A stretch of DNA of 64,000 bases from Plastoroseomonas hellenica (GCF_018129085.1 NZ_JAAGBB010000020.1:1-64000), one strand, 5' to 3'. Numbered from the stretch's first letter, positions 43,754-55,210 are shown. The notes: a model not told the origin generated them from the letters alone. Translations and numbers: made by a program.

Positions 43754-44965
43754 ATGTCCGGAAAAGCAGCGAACATCGCCCTGATCGCGGCGGCCCAGGT
43801 CCTGGCCCTGTCGCTCTGGTTCTCCGGCACCGCGGCGGGCCCCGGCATGGCGCGGGAGGCGGCGGTGAGCGCCGGCTTCCAGGCGCTGCTCACCAGCGCG
43901 GTGCAGGCGGGCTTCGTCTGCGGCACGCTGGCAAGCGCGATCCTCGCCTTGCCGGACCGGGTGGATCCGCGGGTCTTCTTCGCCGCGGCTTCGGTGCTGG
44001 GGGCGGCCGCGAATGCCGCGATGCTGGCGCTGCCGCCCGGGGCCGATGCGATGATCGCGGCGCGCTTCGTGACCGGGGCAGCGCTCGCCGGGGTCTATCC
44101 GGTCGGCATGAAGCTGGCCGCCGGCTGGGCCGACCGCGGCGACACCGGGCTCGTTGTCGGCATCCTGGTGGGCGCGCTGACCCTCGGCTCCGCCTCTCCG
44201 CATCTGGTGAACGGGCTCGGCGGGCTGGACTGGCGGCTGACCCTCGGCGCCGCCTCCCTCGCGGCGCTGGCCGGCGCGGCGCTGATCGCCCCGGTGCGGC
44301 TCGGCCCCCGGCACGCCCCGGCGCCGCCCTTCGCCTTCTCCGCCGCGACCCGGCTCTGGCGCAACCGCGGCACCCGCTTCGCGACGCTCGGCTATCTCGG
44401 CCATATGTGGGAGCTCTACGCGATGTGGACCTGGGTCGGGCTCTACCTCGCCGCCAGCTTCGCGCAATCGCGCGGCGGCGCCAGCGTGGATGCGGCGGAA
44501 GCGGCGCTCGCCACCTTCGCGGTGATCGGGACGGGCGCCATCACCTGCGTCGCGGCCGGCCTGCTGGCCGACCGCATCGGCCGGGTGCGGGTCACGGTGG
44601 CGGCGATGGCCTGCTCCGCCACCTGCTGCCTGCTGGCGGGCCCGGCCTTCGGCCTGCACCCGGCGCTGACCATGGTGCTCTGCCTGGTCTGGGGCATCAC
44701 GGCAGTGGCGGATTCACCGCAATTCTCCGCGGCCGTCGCGGAGCTGTCCGACCCTGGGCTGACCGGGACCATGCTGACCTTGCAGACCAGCCTCGGCTTC
44801 CTGCTGACCCTCGTCACCATCCACTTGATGCCCTGGCTGGTGGTCCGGGCGGGCTGGGGCGGCGCCTTTGCCGCGCTGGCGATCGGGCCGGCGCTCGGCT
44901 GCCTCGCGATGCGGCACCTGGGCCGGAGCCCGGCGGCTGCCCAACTCGCGGGTGGGCGGGGATAG
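43754..44965 (+). CDS. MFS transporter
   Basis: Inner-membrane major facilitator of 403 aa with about 12 hydrophobic helices in two halves. The first helix contains ALIAAAQVLALSLWFSGTA; the loop after helix 2 has a short acidic segment (LPDRVDP). The second half starts with RGTRFATLGYLGHMWELY. This subtype resembles sugar/nitrate-type and cyanate-like MFS carriers but the substrate is not clear. ATG 43754 is chosen; GTG 43745 is 3 codons upstream. It is divergent from the repeat protein gene. Confidence 0.9.
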   Translation: MSGKAANIALIAAAQVLALSLWFSGTAAGPGMAREAAVSAGFQALLTSAVQAGFVCGTLASAILALPDRVDPRVFFAAASVLGAAANAAMLALPPGADAMIAARFVTGAALAGVYPVGMKLAAGWADRGDTGLVVGILVGALTLGSASPHLVNGLGGLDWRLTLGAASLAALAGAALIAPVRLGPRHAPAPPFAFSAATRLWRNRGTRFATLGYLGHMWELYAMWTWVGLYLAASFAQSRGGASVDAAEAALATFAVIGTGAITCVAAGLLADRIGRVRVTVAAMACSATCCLLAGPAFGLHPALTMVLCLVWGITAVADSPQFSAAVAELSDPGLTGTMLTLQTSLGFLLTLVTIHLMPWLVVRAGWGGAFAALAIGPALGCLAMRHLGRSPAAAQLAGGRG

Positions 44966-44969
44966 CGGC

Positions 44970-45077
44970 CTGGAGCGTGATGATTTGAGGCGGAATCGTC
45001 CGAAAAGTCCGAATCACGCGGTCAAACGGCGGGCTGGAGCATGATGCGCGAGCGCTTGCGCGCCTATCATGCTCCAG
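44970..45077 (+). repeat. Palindromic repeat, family A, double hairpin
   Basis: First hairpin 44970-45023; second 45034-45077 with arms CTGGAGCATGAT / ATCATGCTCCAG around a GCGC-rich loop. It follows the MFS gene by a few bases. Confidence 0.85.
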
Positions 45078-45110
45078 CGGGAGCCGTGCCGAGGGTCATC
45101 GGCCTTAAAC

Positions 45111-45138
45111 TTGACCTGTCGAAGACTTAACTTAGTTT
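45111..45138 (+). promoter_or_regulatory. Candidate promoter upstream of ptsN-like gene
   Basis: TTGACC (45111-45116) and TAGTTT (45133-45138) are 16 bp apart in the only AT-rich stretch of the gap before the EIIA gene. The match to sigma-70 hexamers is partial. Confidence 0.35.
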
Positions 45139-45303
45139 GCGCGGCGGCCGCCGCCGAGCTTTGGCAACCGCGGCCGCGACTGGTGAATCCCCGAAGGGCC
45201 CGCATGGCGCGGCTTGCCCGGCCGCGCGCTCGACGCGGCCATCCCGGCCGGAAATGCCCCTCCTGGGCGGGCCGCGGAGGCTTCGGACCTGTAGGAGACG
45301 TGC

Positions 45304-45768
45304 ATGGCAATCGCTGACCTGTTCCCGGACGCGAAGGGCGTTCTCCACCTGGCGCCGGCCAATAAGGACGAATTGCTCGGCACACTCGCCACCGAAGCCG
45401 CCCAACGCCTCGGCCGGCCGGTGCAGGAGATCCTGGACGCGCTGCAGGGGCGGGAGCGGCTTGGCTCCACCGCGCTCGGACGCGGCATCGCGATGCCGCA
45501 TGCGCGGCTGCCGGGGCCGGACGCCAAGCTCGCGATCCTGGCGCGGCTCGACCGCCCGATCGAATTCGACGCCCGCGACGGGGAACCGGTCGACCTGGTC
45601 TTCCTGGTGCTCTGGCCGGAGGATGCGTCGGAGGGCTTCCTGCCGGCGTTGTCGGGGATCTGCCGCGCGTTGCGCGACACCCACTTTCCCCGCCAGCTCC
45701 GCCAGGCGAAGTCGGCGGAAGAAGCGCTGCTGCTGTTGCGGGAGGCCGATACGCCGCACGCCGCCTGA
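45304..45768 (+). CDS. PTS EIIA domain protein, nitrogen-regulatory (PtsN) type
   Basis: A 154-aa soluble EIIA of the fructose/nitrogen branch. The phosphorylated His lies in GIAMPHARLPG (about residue 66), and the flanking RERLGSTALG is typical. PtsN proteins act in regulation, including of potassium transport in E. coli, rather than in sugar uptake. AGGAGA precedes ATG 45304. The mrp antiporter operon begins 86 bp downstream on the same strand, so control of or cotranscription with Mrp is possible. No HPr or EI genes are near. Confidence 0.9.
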   Translation: MAIADLFPDAKGVLHLAPANKDELLGTLATEAAQRLGRPVQEILDALQGRERLGSTALGRGIAMPHARLPGPDAKLAILARLDRPIEFDARDGEPVDLVFLVLWPEDASEGFLPALSGICRALRDTHFPRQLRQAKSAEEALLLLREADTPHAA

Positions 45769-45854
45769 GCCTCGCCGGAGGTCTGAATCGGCCGCCCGTC
45801 CTTGGAGGCCAACAGCCGGAGTTCTGCCACCCCAGCATCCGGAGCCTGCCGCGG

Positions 45855-48739
<2,885 letters not shown>

Positions 48740-48740
<1 letters not shown>

Positions 48741-49084
48741 TGGAATTCATCCTCGCCCTCAGCATCGGCGTGCTCGGCGGCTCCGGCGTCTGGCTGGTGA
48801 TGCGGCCGCGCACCTTCCAGGTCATCATCGGGCTGTCGCTGCTCTCCTACGCAGTCAACCTCTTCATCTTCAGCATGGGCCGATTCCCAATCGGCGCACC
48901 GCCGGTGCTGGAGCCGGGCACCGCCGGCGACCCCGCGCATTTCGCCGATCCGGTGCCGCAGGCGCTGGTGCTGACCGCGATCGTCATCGGCTTCGCGACC
49001 ACGGCCCTGTTCCTCGTCGTGATGCTGGCCTCCCGCGGGCTCACCGGGGGGGATCATGTCGACGGCAGGGGGCGCGACGAATGA
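48740..49084 (+). CDS. mrpC: Mrp antiporter subunit C
   Basis: A 114-aa membrane protein homologous to NuoK. It has three hydrophobic helices: FILALSIGVLGGSGVWLVM, FQVIIGLSLLSYAVNLFIFSM and ALVLTAIVIGFATTALFLVV. It is an essential part of the Mrp complex that exchanges Na+ or K+ for H+. The TGATG overlap with mrpA and the ATGA overlap with mrpD show translational coupling. The tail is short and polar. Confidence 0.92.
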
Positions 49085-50727
49085 GTGCGCTTTCCCAGCA
49101 CCTGGCGATCCTCCCGATCCTGCTGCCGCTGATCGCCGGCGCCATCATGATCCCGCTGGACGACCAGCGACGCCGGCTGCGGGCCGGCATCGGCATCGCC
49201 TCCGCCCTGGCGCTGCTCGTCATCGCCATCCTGCTGATGGTGCGGGCCGGGGCATCGGAGGGCAGCCACGCCGCGGTCAGCGTCTACCGGCTCGGCGACT
49301 GGCCGGCGAAGTTCGGCATCGTGCTGGTGGTCGACCGGCTCTCGGCGCTGATGCTGGTGCTGACGGCGTCGCTCGGCCTCGCCGCGCTGGTCTTCTCGAC
49401 CGCGCGTTGGGAGCGGATGGGGCCGCATTTCCACGCGCTGTTCCAGTTCCAGCTCATGGGCCTCAACGGCGCCTTCCTGACCGGCGACCTGTTCAACCTC
49501 TTCGTCTTCTTCGAGGTGCTGCTGGCCGCCTCCTACGGGCTCGCGCTGCACGGGTCGGGCATCGCGCGGGTGAAGGCGGGGCTGCACTACATCGCCATCA
49601 ACCTGGCGGCGTCGCTGCTGTTCCTGATCGGCGTCAGCATGATCTACGGCGTGGTCGGCACGCTCAACATGGCCGACCTCGCCGCCCGCATCCCGGCCAT
49701 CCCGGCCGGCGACCGGCCGATCCTGGAAGCGGGTGCGGCGATCCTTGGCATGGCCTTCCTGGTCAAGGCCGGGATGTGGCCGCTCGGCTTCTGGCTGCCG
49801 ACCACCTATGCCGCGGCGAGCCCGCCCGCGGCCGCGATCTTCGCCATGATGAGCAAGGTCGGCGTCTATGCGGTGCTGCGCCTGTCGCTGCTGCTGTTCG
49901 GTGAGGATGCCGGCGCCTCCGCCGGCTTCGGCGAAGGCTGGCTGCTGGCGGGCGGGATCATGACCATCGGCTTCGGCGCGGTCAGCGTGCTGGCGACACA
50001 GGACCTGCCGCGGCTGGCCGGCGCCAGCGTCATGATCTCCTCCGGCACCCTGCTCGCCGCCGTCGGCGCCGGGCAGGTGAGCGTGACGGGCGGCGCCCTC
50101 TATTACCTCGCGAGCTCGGCGCTCGCGGTCGGTGCGCTGTTCCTGCTGATCGAGCTGCTGGAGCGCGGGCGCGATGTCGGCGCCGACGTGCTGGCCGTGA
50201 CGCTCGAGGCCTTCGGCGACGGCGAGGAGGATGAGGATGCCGGCGAGGCGGAGGAGGTCGGCGTCGCCATCCCCGCGACCATGGCGATCCTCGGCGCCTG
50301 CTTCCTCTGCTGCGCCCTGCTGCTGGCCGGTCTGCCGCCGCTGTCCGGCTTCATCGCCAAGTTCGCGATGCTGAGCGCGGTGCTGAATCCCGCGGGTCTC
50401 GGCACTGCGGCGGCGGCCGCCGTGGTGCCGGCCGCGAGCTGGGGCTTCCTCGCCGCGGTCATCCTCTCCGGGCTGGCGACCGTGCTGGCGACGACCCGCG
50501 CCGGCATCCGCAACCTCTGGGCCGTGGCGGACCGCGTGGTGCCGCGGGTCAGCGTCATCGAGATCGCGCCGGTGCTGTTCCTGCTGCTGCTCTGCATCGG
50601 CATGACGGTCCAGGCGGGGCCGGTGATGCGCTACATGCAGGCGGCCGCCGCCGAGCTGCACGCGCCGCACGCCTATGTGCGGGACGTGCTGGCACCGGCC
50701 GGCGCCCGCGGCGAGGTGCGGCCATGA
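49081..50727 (+). CDS. mrpD: Mrp antiporter subunit D
   Basis: A 548-aa membrane protein of the NuoM/NuoN type with about 14 helices. The proton_antipo core includes the acidic helix residue and Lys in FLVKAGMWPLGFWLP, and PPLSGFIAKFAML near the end. A strongly acidic cytosolic or periplasmic loop (GDGEEDEDAGEAEE, residues about 380-394) is a lineage-specific insertion. ATG overlaps the mrpC stop by 4 bp, and its own stop overlaps mrpE by 4 bp. Confidence 0.93.
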   Translation: MSALSQHLAILPILLPLIAGAIMIPLDDQRRRLRAGIGIASALALLVIAILLMVRAGASEGSHAAVSVYRLGDWPAKFGIVLVVDRLSALMLVLTASLGLAALVFSTARWERMGPHFHALFQFQLMGLNGAFLTGDLFNLFVFFEVLLAASYGLALHGSGIARVKAGLHYIAINLAASLLFLIGVSMIYGVVGTLNMADLAARIPAIPAGDRPILEAGAAILGMAFLVKAGMWPLGFWLPTTYAAASPPAAAIFAMMSKVGVYAVLRLSLLLFGEDAGASAGFGEGWLLAGGIMTIGFGAVSVLATQDLPRLAGASVMISSGTLLAAVGAGQVSVTGGALYYLASSALAVGALFLLIELLERGRDVGADVLAVTLEAFGDGEEDEDAGEAEEVGVAIPATMAILGACFLCCALLLAGLPPLSGFIAKFAMLSAVLNPAGLGTAAAAAVVPAASWGFLAAVILSGLATVLATTRAGIRNLWAVADRVVPRVSVIEIAPVLFLLLLCIGMTVQAGPVMRYMQAAAAELHAPHAYVRDVLAPAGARGEVRP

Positions 50728-51209
50728 GGCGGTTGCTGCCCTATCCCTTCGTCTCCGCAGCACTCTTCCTGCTGTGGCTGCTGCTGAACGAGAGCGTGGC
50801 GCCTGGCACAGCGCTGGTCGGCGCCGTGCTTGCCCTGCTCGGCGGCTGGAGCTTCGCGCTGCTGGAGCCGGGGACGGCGCGGGTGCGCCGCCTCGGCACC
50901 GCGCTCCGGCTGCTGGGCCTGGTTCTGGCGGATGTCGTGCGGTCGAACATCGACGTGGCGCGCATCATCCTGGGTCCGCACCGGGTCCACCGCTCGGGCT
51001 TCATCGAGATCCCGCTCACGCTGCGCAACCCGCAGGGCCTGGCGGCGCTCGCCTGCATCCTGACCGCGACGCCCGGCAGCGCCTGGGTGGAATATGATTC
51101 GGGGGAGGGGATGCTGCTGCTGCATGTGCTCGACCTCGCGGATGAGGCCGCATGGGTGCGCACCGTCAAGGATCGATACGAGGCGCCGCTGATGGAGATC
51201 TTCCCGTGA
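50724..51209 (+). CDS. mrpE: Mrp antiporter subunit E
   Basis: A 161-aa protein with two N-terminal hydrophobic helices (PFVSAALFLLWLLLNE and GAVLALLGGWSFALL) and a soluble C-terminal domain with the family's SGFIEIPLTLRNPQGLA and TPGSAWVEYD. It belongs to the accessory subunits required for a stable complex. ATGA overlap with mrpD and GTGA overlap with mrpF. Confidence 0.92.
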   Translation: MRRLLPYPFVSAALFLLWLLLNESVAPGTALVGAVLALLGGWSFALLEPGTARVRRLGTALRLLGLVLADVVRSNIDVARIILGPHRVHRSGFIEIPLTLRNPQGLAALACILTATPGSAWVEYDSGEGMLLLHVLDLADEAAWVRTVKDRYEAPLMEIFP

Positions 51210-51487
51210 GTGAGGCATTGCTGACCTGGTCCCTGCTGATCGCGCAGGTGATGCTCGGCCTCGCCATGGCCTGCGCGACCTGGCGCGTGCTGCGCGGACC
51301 GCGGGCGCAGGACCGGGTGGTGGGGCTCGATGCGCTCTACCTGAACGGCATGCTGCTGCTGCTGGCCTTCGGCATCCAGTCCGGCACCGTGATCTATTTC
51401 GAGGCGGCGCTGGTGATCGCGATCCTCGGCTTCGTCGGCACCGCGGCCTTGGCGAAATTCCTGATGCGGGGCGAGGTGATCGAATGA
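51206..51487 (+). CDS. mrpF: Mrp antiporter subunit F
   Basis: A 93-aa membrane protein with three helices: LLIAQVMLGLAMACATW, the conserved GPRAQDRVVGLDALYLNGM region leading into helix 2, and AALVIAILGFVGTAALAKFL. GTG 51206 overlaps the mrpE stop (GTGA); an upstream ATG at 51152 lies within mrpE and is less likely. It ends with ATGA into mrpG. Confidence 0.92.
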   Translation: MSEALLTWSLLIAQVMLGLAMACATWRVLRGPRAQDRVVGLDALYLNGMLLLLAFGIQSGTVIYFEAALVIAILGFVGTAALAKFLMRGEVIE

Positions 51488-51834
51488 CCGGGGCCGTGGA
51501 TCTGCCGATCTGGGCCGCGGTGCCGGTCGCGCTGCTGCTGCTGGTGGGCGCCGCGCTGACGCTGATCGGCTCCATCGGCCTGCTGCGGCTCAGGAGTTTT
51601 TATGAGCGCGTGCATGCGCCGACCCTCGGCAGCTCGCTCGGCGTCGGCTGCGTGCTGCTCGCCTCGATGCTGTTCTTCTCCGTGCTGCAGACGCGCCTCG
51701 TGGTGCATGAGGTGCTGATCGGCCTCTTCGTCGTCGCGACCACGCCGGTGACGCTGATGCTGCTGGCCCGCGCGGCGCTGTATCGCGACCGCCAGGAAGG
51801 CAGCGACCAGGTGCCGCGCCGGCAGGAGCGCTGA
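51484..51834 (+). CDS. mrpG: Mrp antiporter subunit G
   Basis: A 116-aa membrane protein, the last subunit of the operon. Helices: IWAAVPVALLLLVGAALTLIG, then the conserved LLRLRSFYERVHAPTLGSSLG segment (in pieces here), LLASMLFFSVL and EVLIGLFVVATTPVTLMLLA. A charged tail follows. With mrpAB-C-D-E-F it completes a six-gene Mrp system for sodium and pH homeostasis. Confidence 0.92.
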   Translation: MTGAVDLPIWAAVPVALLLLVGAALTLIGSIGLLRLRSFYERVHAPTLGSSLGVGCVLLASMLFFSVLQTRLVVHEVLIGLFVVATTPVTLMLLARAALYRDRQEGSDQVPRRQER

Positions 51835-51930
51835 GGCCCGCTTCCGGATTTCCCTCCGCGGCCCATGCCTTGCATGGCAAATTCGCCCGGGCCGATCGCC
51901 TGAGCCGATTCGAGCCGAGAGGAGGCGCGC

Positions 51931-52137
51931 ATGTGGCTTCCGCCACCCGACCAGGTCTACGGGCAGATGTTCAAGGGCATGCTGGCCAACCCCTGGGACA
52001 ACCCCTGGACGCGGATGATGCAGCGATACTGGCTGGAATGCTGGCGGATCGCCTTCGCTCTGCCGCCCGCGCCTGCCGCGCCGCCGGCCGTGCCGGCAAC
52101 CGCCGAGATCCGGCACCTGCCCAAGCGGCGGCGCTGA
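51931..52137 (+). CDS. Small hypothetical protein
   Basis: A 68-aa protein rich in Trp and Met in the first half (MWLPPPDQVYGQMFKGML, NPWDNPWTRMMQRYW) with a Pro/Ala linker and a basic end KRRR. It resembles short alphaproteobacterial proteins of the phasin- or polyhydroxyalkanoate-associated kind only loosely; no family is assigned. The RBS GAGGAGG is strong. It starts 96 bp after mrpG and may be independent of it. Confidence 0.55.
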   Translation: MWLPPPDQVYGQMFKGMLANPWDNPWTRMMQRYWLECWRIAFALPPAPAAPPAVPATAEIRHLPKRRR

Positions 52138-52278
52138 CCGCCTGGACGGGGCGCAGGTGTTGCGCGAAAGCAACCCGGCGCGCTTCCGGGCGCGCCTCCA
52201 TTCCTCGTGACCCATCGCCCGTGAACCGTGCCGCCGGTCCTTCGTTCAGGGGGCTCCACCCCTGCGGAGGTAGGACGG

Positions 52279-52503
52279 ATGCCGGTCTTCGACATTCCTC
52301 TCGTACGACGCGATGCCAAGCCTTCTGGCAGCGATGAGCTCGGCCAGGCGGTTGTTTCGGTCGAGGCGACCAACGTCAAGGCGGCGGTCAAGCGGGCTGA
52401 GTCGCAGTTTCCACGCTGGACCGTGAACCAGGACGCCCCGATCGGTTCCAGCCCGATCCCGGATGGGGAGCGGCTATCCAAGATCCTGCGGATCTGGGAG
52501 TAG
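52279..52503 (+). CDS. Small hypothetical protein
   Basis: A 74-aa protein of unknown function with an alternating beta/alpha layout: PVFDIPLVRRD, QAVVSVEATNVKAAVKRAES, then FPRWTVNQD. The segment VEATNVKAAVKRAE looks like those in phage-type 'domain of unknown function' proteins where residues of an amino-acid sequence are recoded as secondary strands; no assignment is made. RBS GGAGG lies before ATG 52279. Its TAG is the first triplet of a palindromic repeat. Confidence 0.55.
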   Translation: MPVFDIPLVRRDAKPSGSDELGQAVVSVEATNVKAAVKRAESQFPRWTVNQDAPIGSSPIPDGERLSKILRIWE

Positions 52504-52601
52504 AGCGTGATCGCTTGCGGCGGAATCGCCGCAAAGCGTGAATCACGCGATCAAGCAAAATCCTGGAGCGTGATCGTTTCCGCTCGAGCGATCACGCTCC
52601 A
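52501..52601 (+). repeat. Palindromic repeat, family A, double hairpin
   Basis: First hairpin 52501-52553 has the variant inner stem CGCTTGCGGCG / CGCCGCAAAGCG; second hairpin 52564-52601 has arms TGGAGCGTGATCG / CGATCACGCTCCA. It begins on the stop codon of the 74-aa gene. Confidence 0.85.
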
Positions 52602-52603
52602 TG

Positions 52604-52642
52604 GGAAGGGGCCGGGCGGCAGCGCCGCTCCGGCCCCTTTCC
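52604..52642. terminator. Strong bidirectional terminator-like hairpin
   Basis: AAGGGGCCGG pairs with CCGGCCCCTT, with an inner GCGGC/GCCGC stem, and T-runs at each side (AA/TTT). It lies between convergent genes, 11 bp from the stop of the reductase gene. Confidence 0.7.
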
Positions 52643-52652
52643 GCGACAGGCA

Positions 52653-53297
52653 TCACGCCTGCTTCCTCACCATGAGATGCGTCGCGGCGGGTGTGGAGAC
52701 ACGCTCCGTGCAGGCATAGCCGAGCGCCGGCAGATCGATGCCGGCGAAGAAGTTCTCGCCGCGGCCGAGCAGCACCGGCGAGACCGCAAGGTGCATCTCA
52801 TCGATCAGCCGTGCGCGCAAATATTGGTGGACGGTGGCGGTGCCGCCGCCGATGCGCACATCCTTGCCGGCGGCGGCAGCCTTCGCCTGGGCGAGCGCGC
52901 TTTCGATGCCGTCGGTCACGAAGTGGAAGGTGGTGCCGCCTTCCATGGTGATGGGCGCGCGCGCGTGGTGGGTCAGCACGAAGACCGGCACATGATAGGG
53001 TGGGTTGTCGCCCCACCAGCCCTTCCAGCTCTCATCCGGCCAGGGACCGCGCACCGGGCCGAACATGTTCCGCCCCATGATCCAGGCGCCGACATTCTCG
53101 AAGCTGCGGGCGGCGAAATCATCATCGATGCCGGTCTCACCGTCCTTGCCGGACAGCTGCCGAAATGTCCGGGTGGGGAAGAGCCATCCGTGCAACGCCT
53201 CCCCACCCACCCCGAGTGGCTCCTTCAGGCTCTGATCGGGACCGGCTCCATAGCCGTCGGCGGAGATGGTGAAGGCACGGACGCTCAGCCTTGACAT
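52653..53297 (-). CDS. RibD C-terminal / dihydrofolate reductase-like protein
   Basis: A 214-aa NAD(P)H-dependent reductase of the DHFR-like fold. The start MSRLSVRAFTISADGYG, the middle AWIMGRNMFGPV, GWWGDNPPYHVPVFVLTHH and DVRIGGGTATVHQYL, and the end IDEMHLAVSPVLLGRGE match this family (YwjB/YyaP type). The substrate is unknown; a role in riboflavin synthesis is unlikely. It is divergent from an HxlR regulator, 95 bp apart, in a gap with direct repeats, so it is likely the regulator's target. Confidence 0.9.
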   Translation of the reverse strand: MSRLSVRAFTISADGYGAGPDQSLKEPLGVGGEALHGWLFPTRTFRQLSGKDGETGIDDDFAARSFENVGAWIMGRNMFGPVRGPWPDESWKGWWGDNPPYHVPVFVLTHHARAPITMEGGTTFHFVTDGIESALAQAKAAAAGKDVRIGGGTATVHQYLRARLIDEMHLAVSPVLLGRGENFFAGIDLPALGYACTERVSTPAATHLMVRKQA

Positions 53298-53350
53298 GAC
53301 GGGCTCCCTTGGCGCTTACTGATTGCGATTAGCAACCAGAGTGTTGGCAG

Positions 53351-53377
53351 AAGCGGTTTTAAAATGCAAGCGGTTTT
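53351..53377. promoter_or_regulatory. Candidate operator: two direct repeats of AAGCGGTTTT
   Basis: The 10-mer occurs at 53351-53360 and 53368-53377, 17 bp apart centre to centre, in the gap between divergent reductase and HxlR-type genes. It is AT-rich compared with the surroundings. Confidence 0.45.
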
Positions 53378-53392
53378 TTGCGGGTGGGAGTC

Positions 53393-53911
53393 ATGAAGGT
53401 GGAGGAGGCAGGCCGCTCCGGCTGCCCGATAAACCTGACGCTGGAGGTACTGGGCGACCGGTGGAGCCTGATCCTCATCCGCGACATCATGTTCGGGAAC
53501 CGGCGCCATTTCCGGGAACTGCTGAGCCTCTCGGATGAGGGTATCGCCTCCAATATCCTAGCCGACCGGCTGAAGCGGCTTATGGAGCGGGGGCTGCTGA
53601 CCAGGCGTGACGATCCGACTCACAAGCAGAAGGCGATCTACAGCCTGGCCGAGCCCGCCATCCAGCTGGTGCCGTTGCTGGCGCATATGGCCGCCTGGGG
53701 AAGGCGCCACATGCCGGTGACGGAGGAGCTCTCGATCCGTGCCGAGCTGCTGGAGGATGGCGGGCCGCCGATGTGGGAAGCCTTCATGGACGAACTGCGG
53801 CATCTGCACCTGGATGCGCCGAAGCCGGCGCGCTCCGTCTTCCAGGAACTGCGGCAGGCCTATGAGGCAGTGCTGGCGAAGAAGGCGGTTGCTGCGGGAG
53901 CCGCGCGCTGA
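53393..53911 (+). CDS. HxlR-type winged-helix regulator
   Basis: A 172-aa regulator with the HxlR core: SGCPINLTLEVLGDRWSLIL, RDIMFGNRRHFRELL, ASNILADRLKRLMERGLLT and the wing DPTHKQKAIYSLAE. One Cys lies at the front of the winged helix. The C-terminal 70 residues are an extension longer than in classical HxlR. ATG 53393 is used although GGGAG is close to it; TTG 53378 is an alternative. It is divergent from the DHFR-like gene it likely controls. Confidence 0.88.
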   Translation: MKVEEAGRSGCPINLTLEVLGDRWSLILIRDIMFGNRRHFRELLSLSDEGIASNILADRLKRLMERGLLTRRDDPTHKQKAIYSLAEPAIQLVPLLAHMAAWGRRHMPVTEELSIRAELLEDGGPPMWEAFMDELRHLHLDAPKPARSVFQELRQAYEAVLAKKAVAAGAAR

Positions 53912-53924
53912 TCCTGCCCGTGGC

Positions 53925-54482
53925 TCAGCGCGATATTATGCGGGACCGCAGCCATTGCAGGTCCTCGTCCGGGATGGCCTCGATCGGCAAGGTGTTGAAC
54001 TGGCCGGGGCCGCTGAAGATCATCCAGTAACCGGGCCTTTCCCAGATCTCCGTGAGGCTTGTCCATGGCAGCAGGCCGCTGCCGAGGGCGGAAGCGACGG
54101 CGAGCCCGTCCTCGCAGAAAGCGATCTCCGCGACCGGGCTCGGCATGCGGCGGAACCTGCCGACCGTATTGGCGTGGTGCGCCCGCCACCCCGCGACCAC
54201 GAAGAGCACCGGCAGGAGAGCGGCGACGCCGATGATGCCGAGCAGCCAGCTGCGATCGCCGGTCCAGAGCAGGTAGGCGAAGAGCAGGAGCATGAGGAAG
54301 GCGACCAGCCAGAGGGCTTTCTGTTCGCGCAGGAACCGCCGGCGGACATAGCTGCGCACCGCGTCCCGGACGATCGCCTCGGTATAGGTGACGCGGTAGG
54401 TCCGATCGCCGGTCACGGCATCGCTCCGCCTGGATGACGCGGTATCCTCATGCTGCGCCTCGGTGCCGCCTGGATCGGACAT
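53925..54482 (-). CDS. YcxB-like membrane protein
   Basis: A 185-aa protein with two adjacent transmembrane helices (WLVAFLMLLLFAYLLWTG and WLLGIIGVAALLPVLFVVAG) and a soluble C-terminal YcxB-like domain containing EIAFCEDGLAVASALGSG, WTSLTEIWERPGYW and IPDEDLQWLRS. The function is unknown. The N-terminus is polar and probably cytosolic. ATG 54482 has GAGGT upstream; a longer frame overlaps the DUF1330 gene. It is convergent with the regulator gene. Confidence 0.78.
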   Translation of the reverse strand: MSDPGGTEAQHEDTASSRRSDAVTGDRTYRVTYTEAIVRDAVRSYVRRRFLREQKALWLVAFLMLLLFAYLLWTGDRSWLLGIIGVAALLPVLFVVAGWRAHHANTVGRFRRMPSPVAEIAFCEDGLAVASALGSGLLPWTSLTEIWERPGYWMIFSGPGQFNTLPIEAIPDEDLQWLRSRIISR

Positions 54483-54578
54483 GGGTGGTGACCTCACCTG
54501 TGCCCTTGAGCATATCGCGCCACCGAACGGGTTGGTAACCGGGCGCCTGTCCAATGACGACGGGAGGAGAACCCGCCC

Positions 54579-54869
54579 ATGCCGGCCTATGTGATCTTCG
54601 ATGTCGAGATCCGCGATACGGAGCGCTACCAGGCTTTCATGGCGCAGGTGAAGCCGGCCCTGAAAGCCGCCGGCGCCCGCTATCTGGCGCGCGGCGGTGC
54701 GCACAAGGTGCATGAGGGGGATTGGCAGCCGCGCCGGATCGTCCTGCTGGAATTCCCGTCGATTGCCGCCTTCGAGGAGTTCTATGAGGGCCCGGTCTAT
54801 CAGGGCCTGAAGGAGGTCCGGGAGGCCTGCAGCGCTGCGCGGCTGGTCAGCGTGGAAGGGCTTCCTTAG
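54579..54869 (+). CDS. DUF1330 family protein
   Basis: A 96-aa dimeric alpha/beta-barrel type protein. The pattern MPAYVIFDVEIRDTERYQAF, GARYLARGGAHKVHEGDW, PRRIVLLEFPSIAAFEEFY is characteristic of DUF1330. The family is found near oxidative or aromatic metabolism genes but has no fixed function. RBS GGGAGGAG before ATG 54579. It is divergent from the YcxB-like gene, 97 bp apart. Confidence 0.9.
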   Translation: MPAYVIFDVEIRDTERYQAFMAQVKPALKAAGARYLARGGAHKVHEGDWQPRRIVLLEFPSIAAFEEFYEGPVYQGLKEVREACSAARLVSVEGLP

Positions 54870-54911
54870 CCACGCAGGTCGACCGCGCGCTCTGACGCAG
54901 GACGGCCAGTT

Positions 54912-55145
54912 TCAGGAATCCGCCCCGTCGCCCAGCCCCTCGCGCAGCGCCAGATAAGCCGCGCGTTTGCACGCATTGCCGGAGGCGAGATCAGCCAGGC
55001 GGCGGCGCAAGGCCGTGAGGACATCCCGGCCCCCTGCGTCATCCGCGTTCCGCCATCGCCATGCCCAGAGCTGGAGTTCCTCGCAGGCAATGCCCGCGTG
55101 AATCCGCGTCTCGGCTTCCGAGAGAAAATCGTCCTCCTTTTCCAT
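54912..55145 (-). CDS. Small hypothetical protein
   Basis: A 77-aa helical protein, MEKEDDFLSEAETRIHAG followed by LQLWAWRWRNADD and a C-terminal helix. No family is recognised. ATG 55145 has GGGAG at correct spacing; a start at 55181 is less likely. It lies between the DUF1330 gene and glgX, with an inverted repeat 66 bp upstream. The codon usage and RBS support a real gene. Confidence 0.55.
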   Translation of the reverse strand: MEKEDDFLSEAETRIHAGIACEELQLWAWRWRNADDAGGRDVLTALRRRLADLASGNACKRAAYLALREGLGDGADS

Positions 55146-55210
55146 GCCGCGCTCCCGTTCCAAGGCGACCGACAAACCCATCCGGGTGCCATCGGTTGCC
55201 TGGTCGGTCC

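Noticed and set aside
49054-50763. 569-codon minus-strand ORF
   Set aside because: Antisense shadow of mrpD with no recognisable domain.
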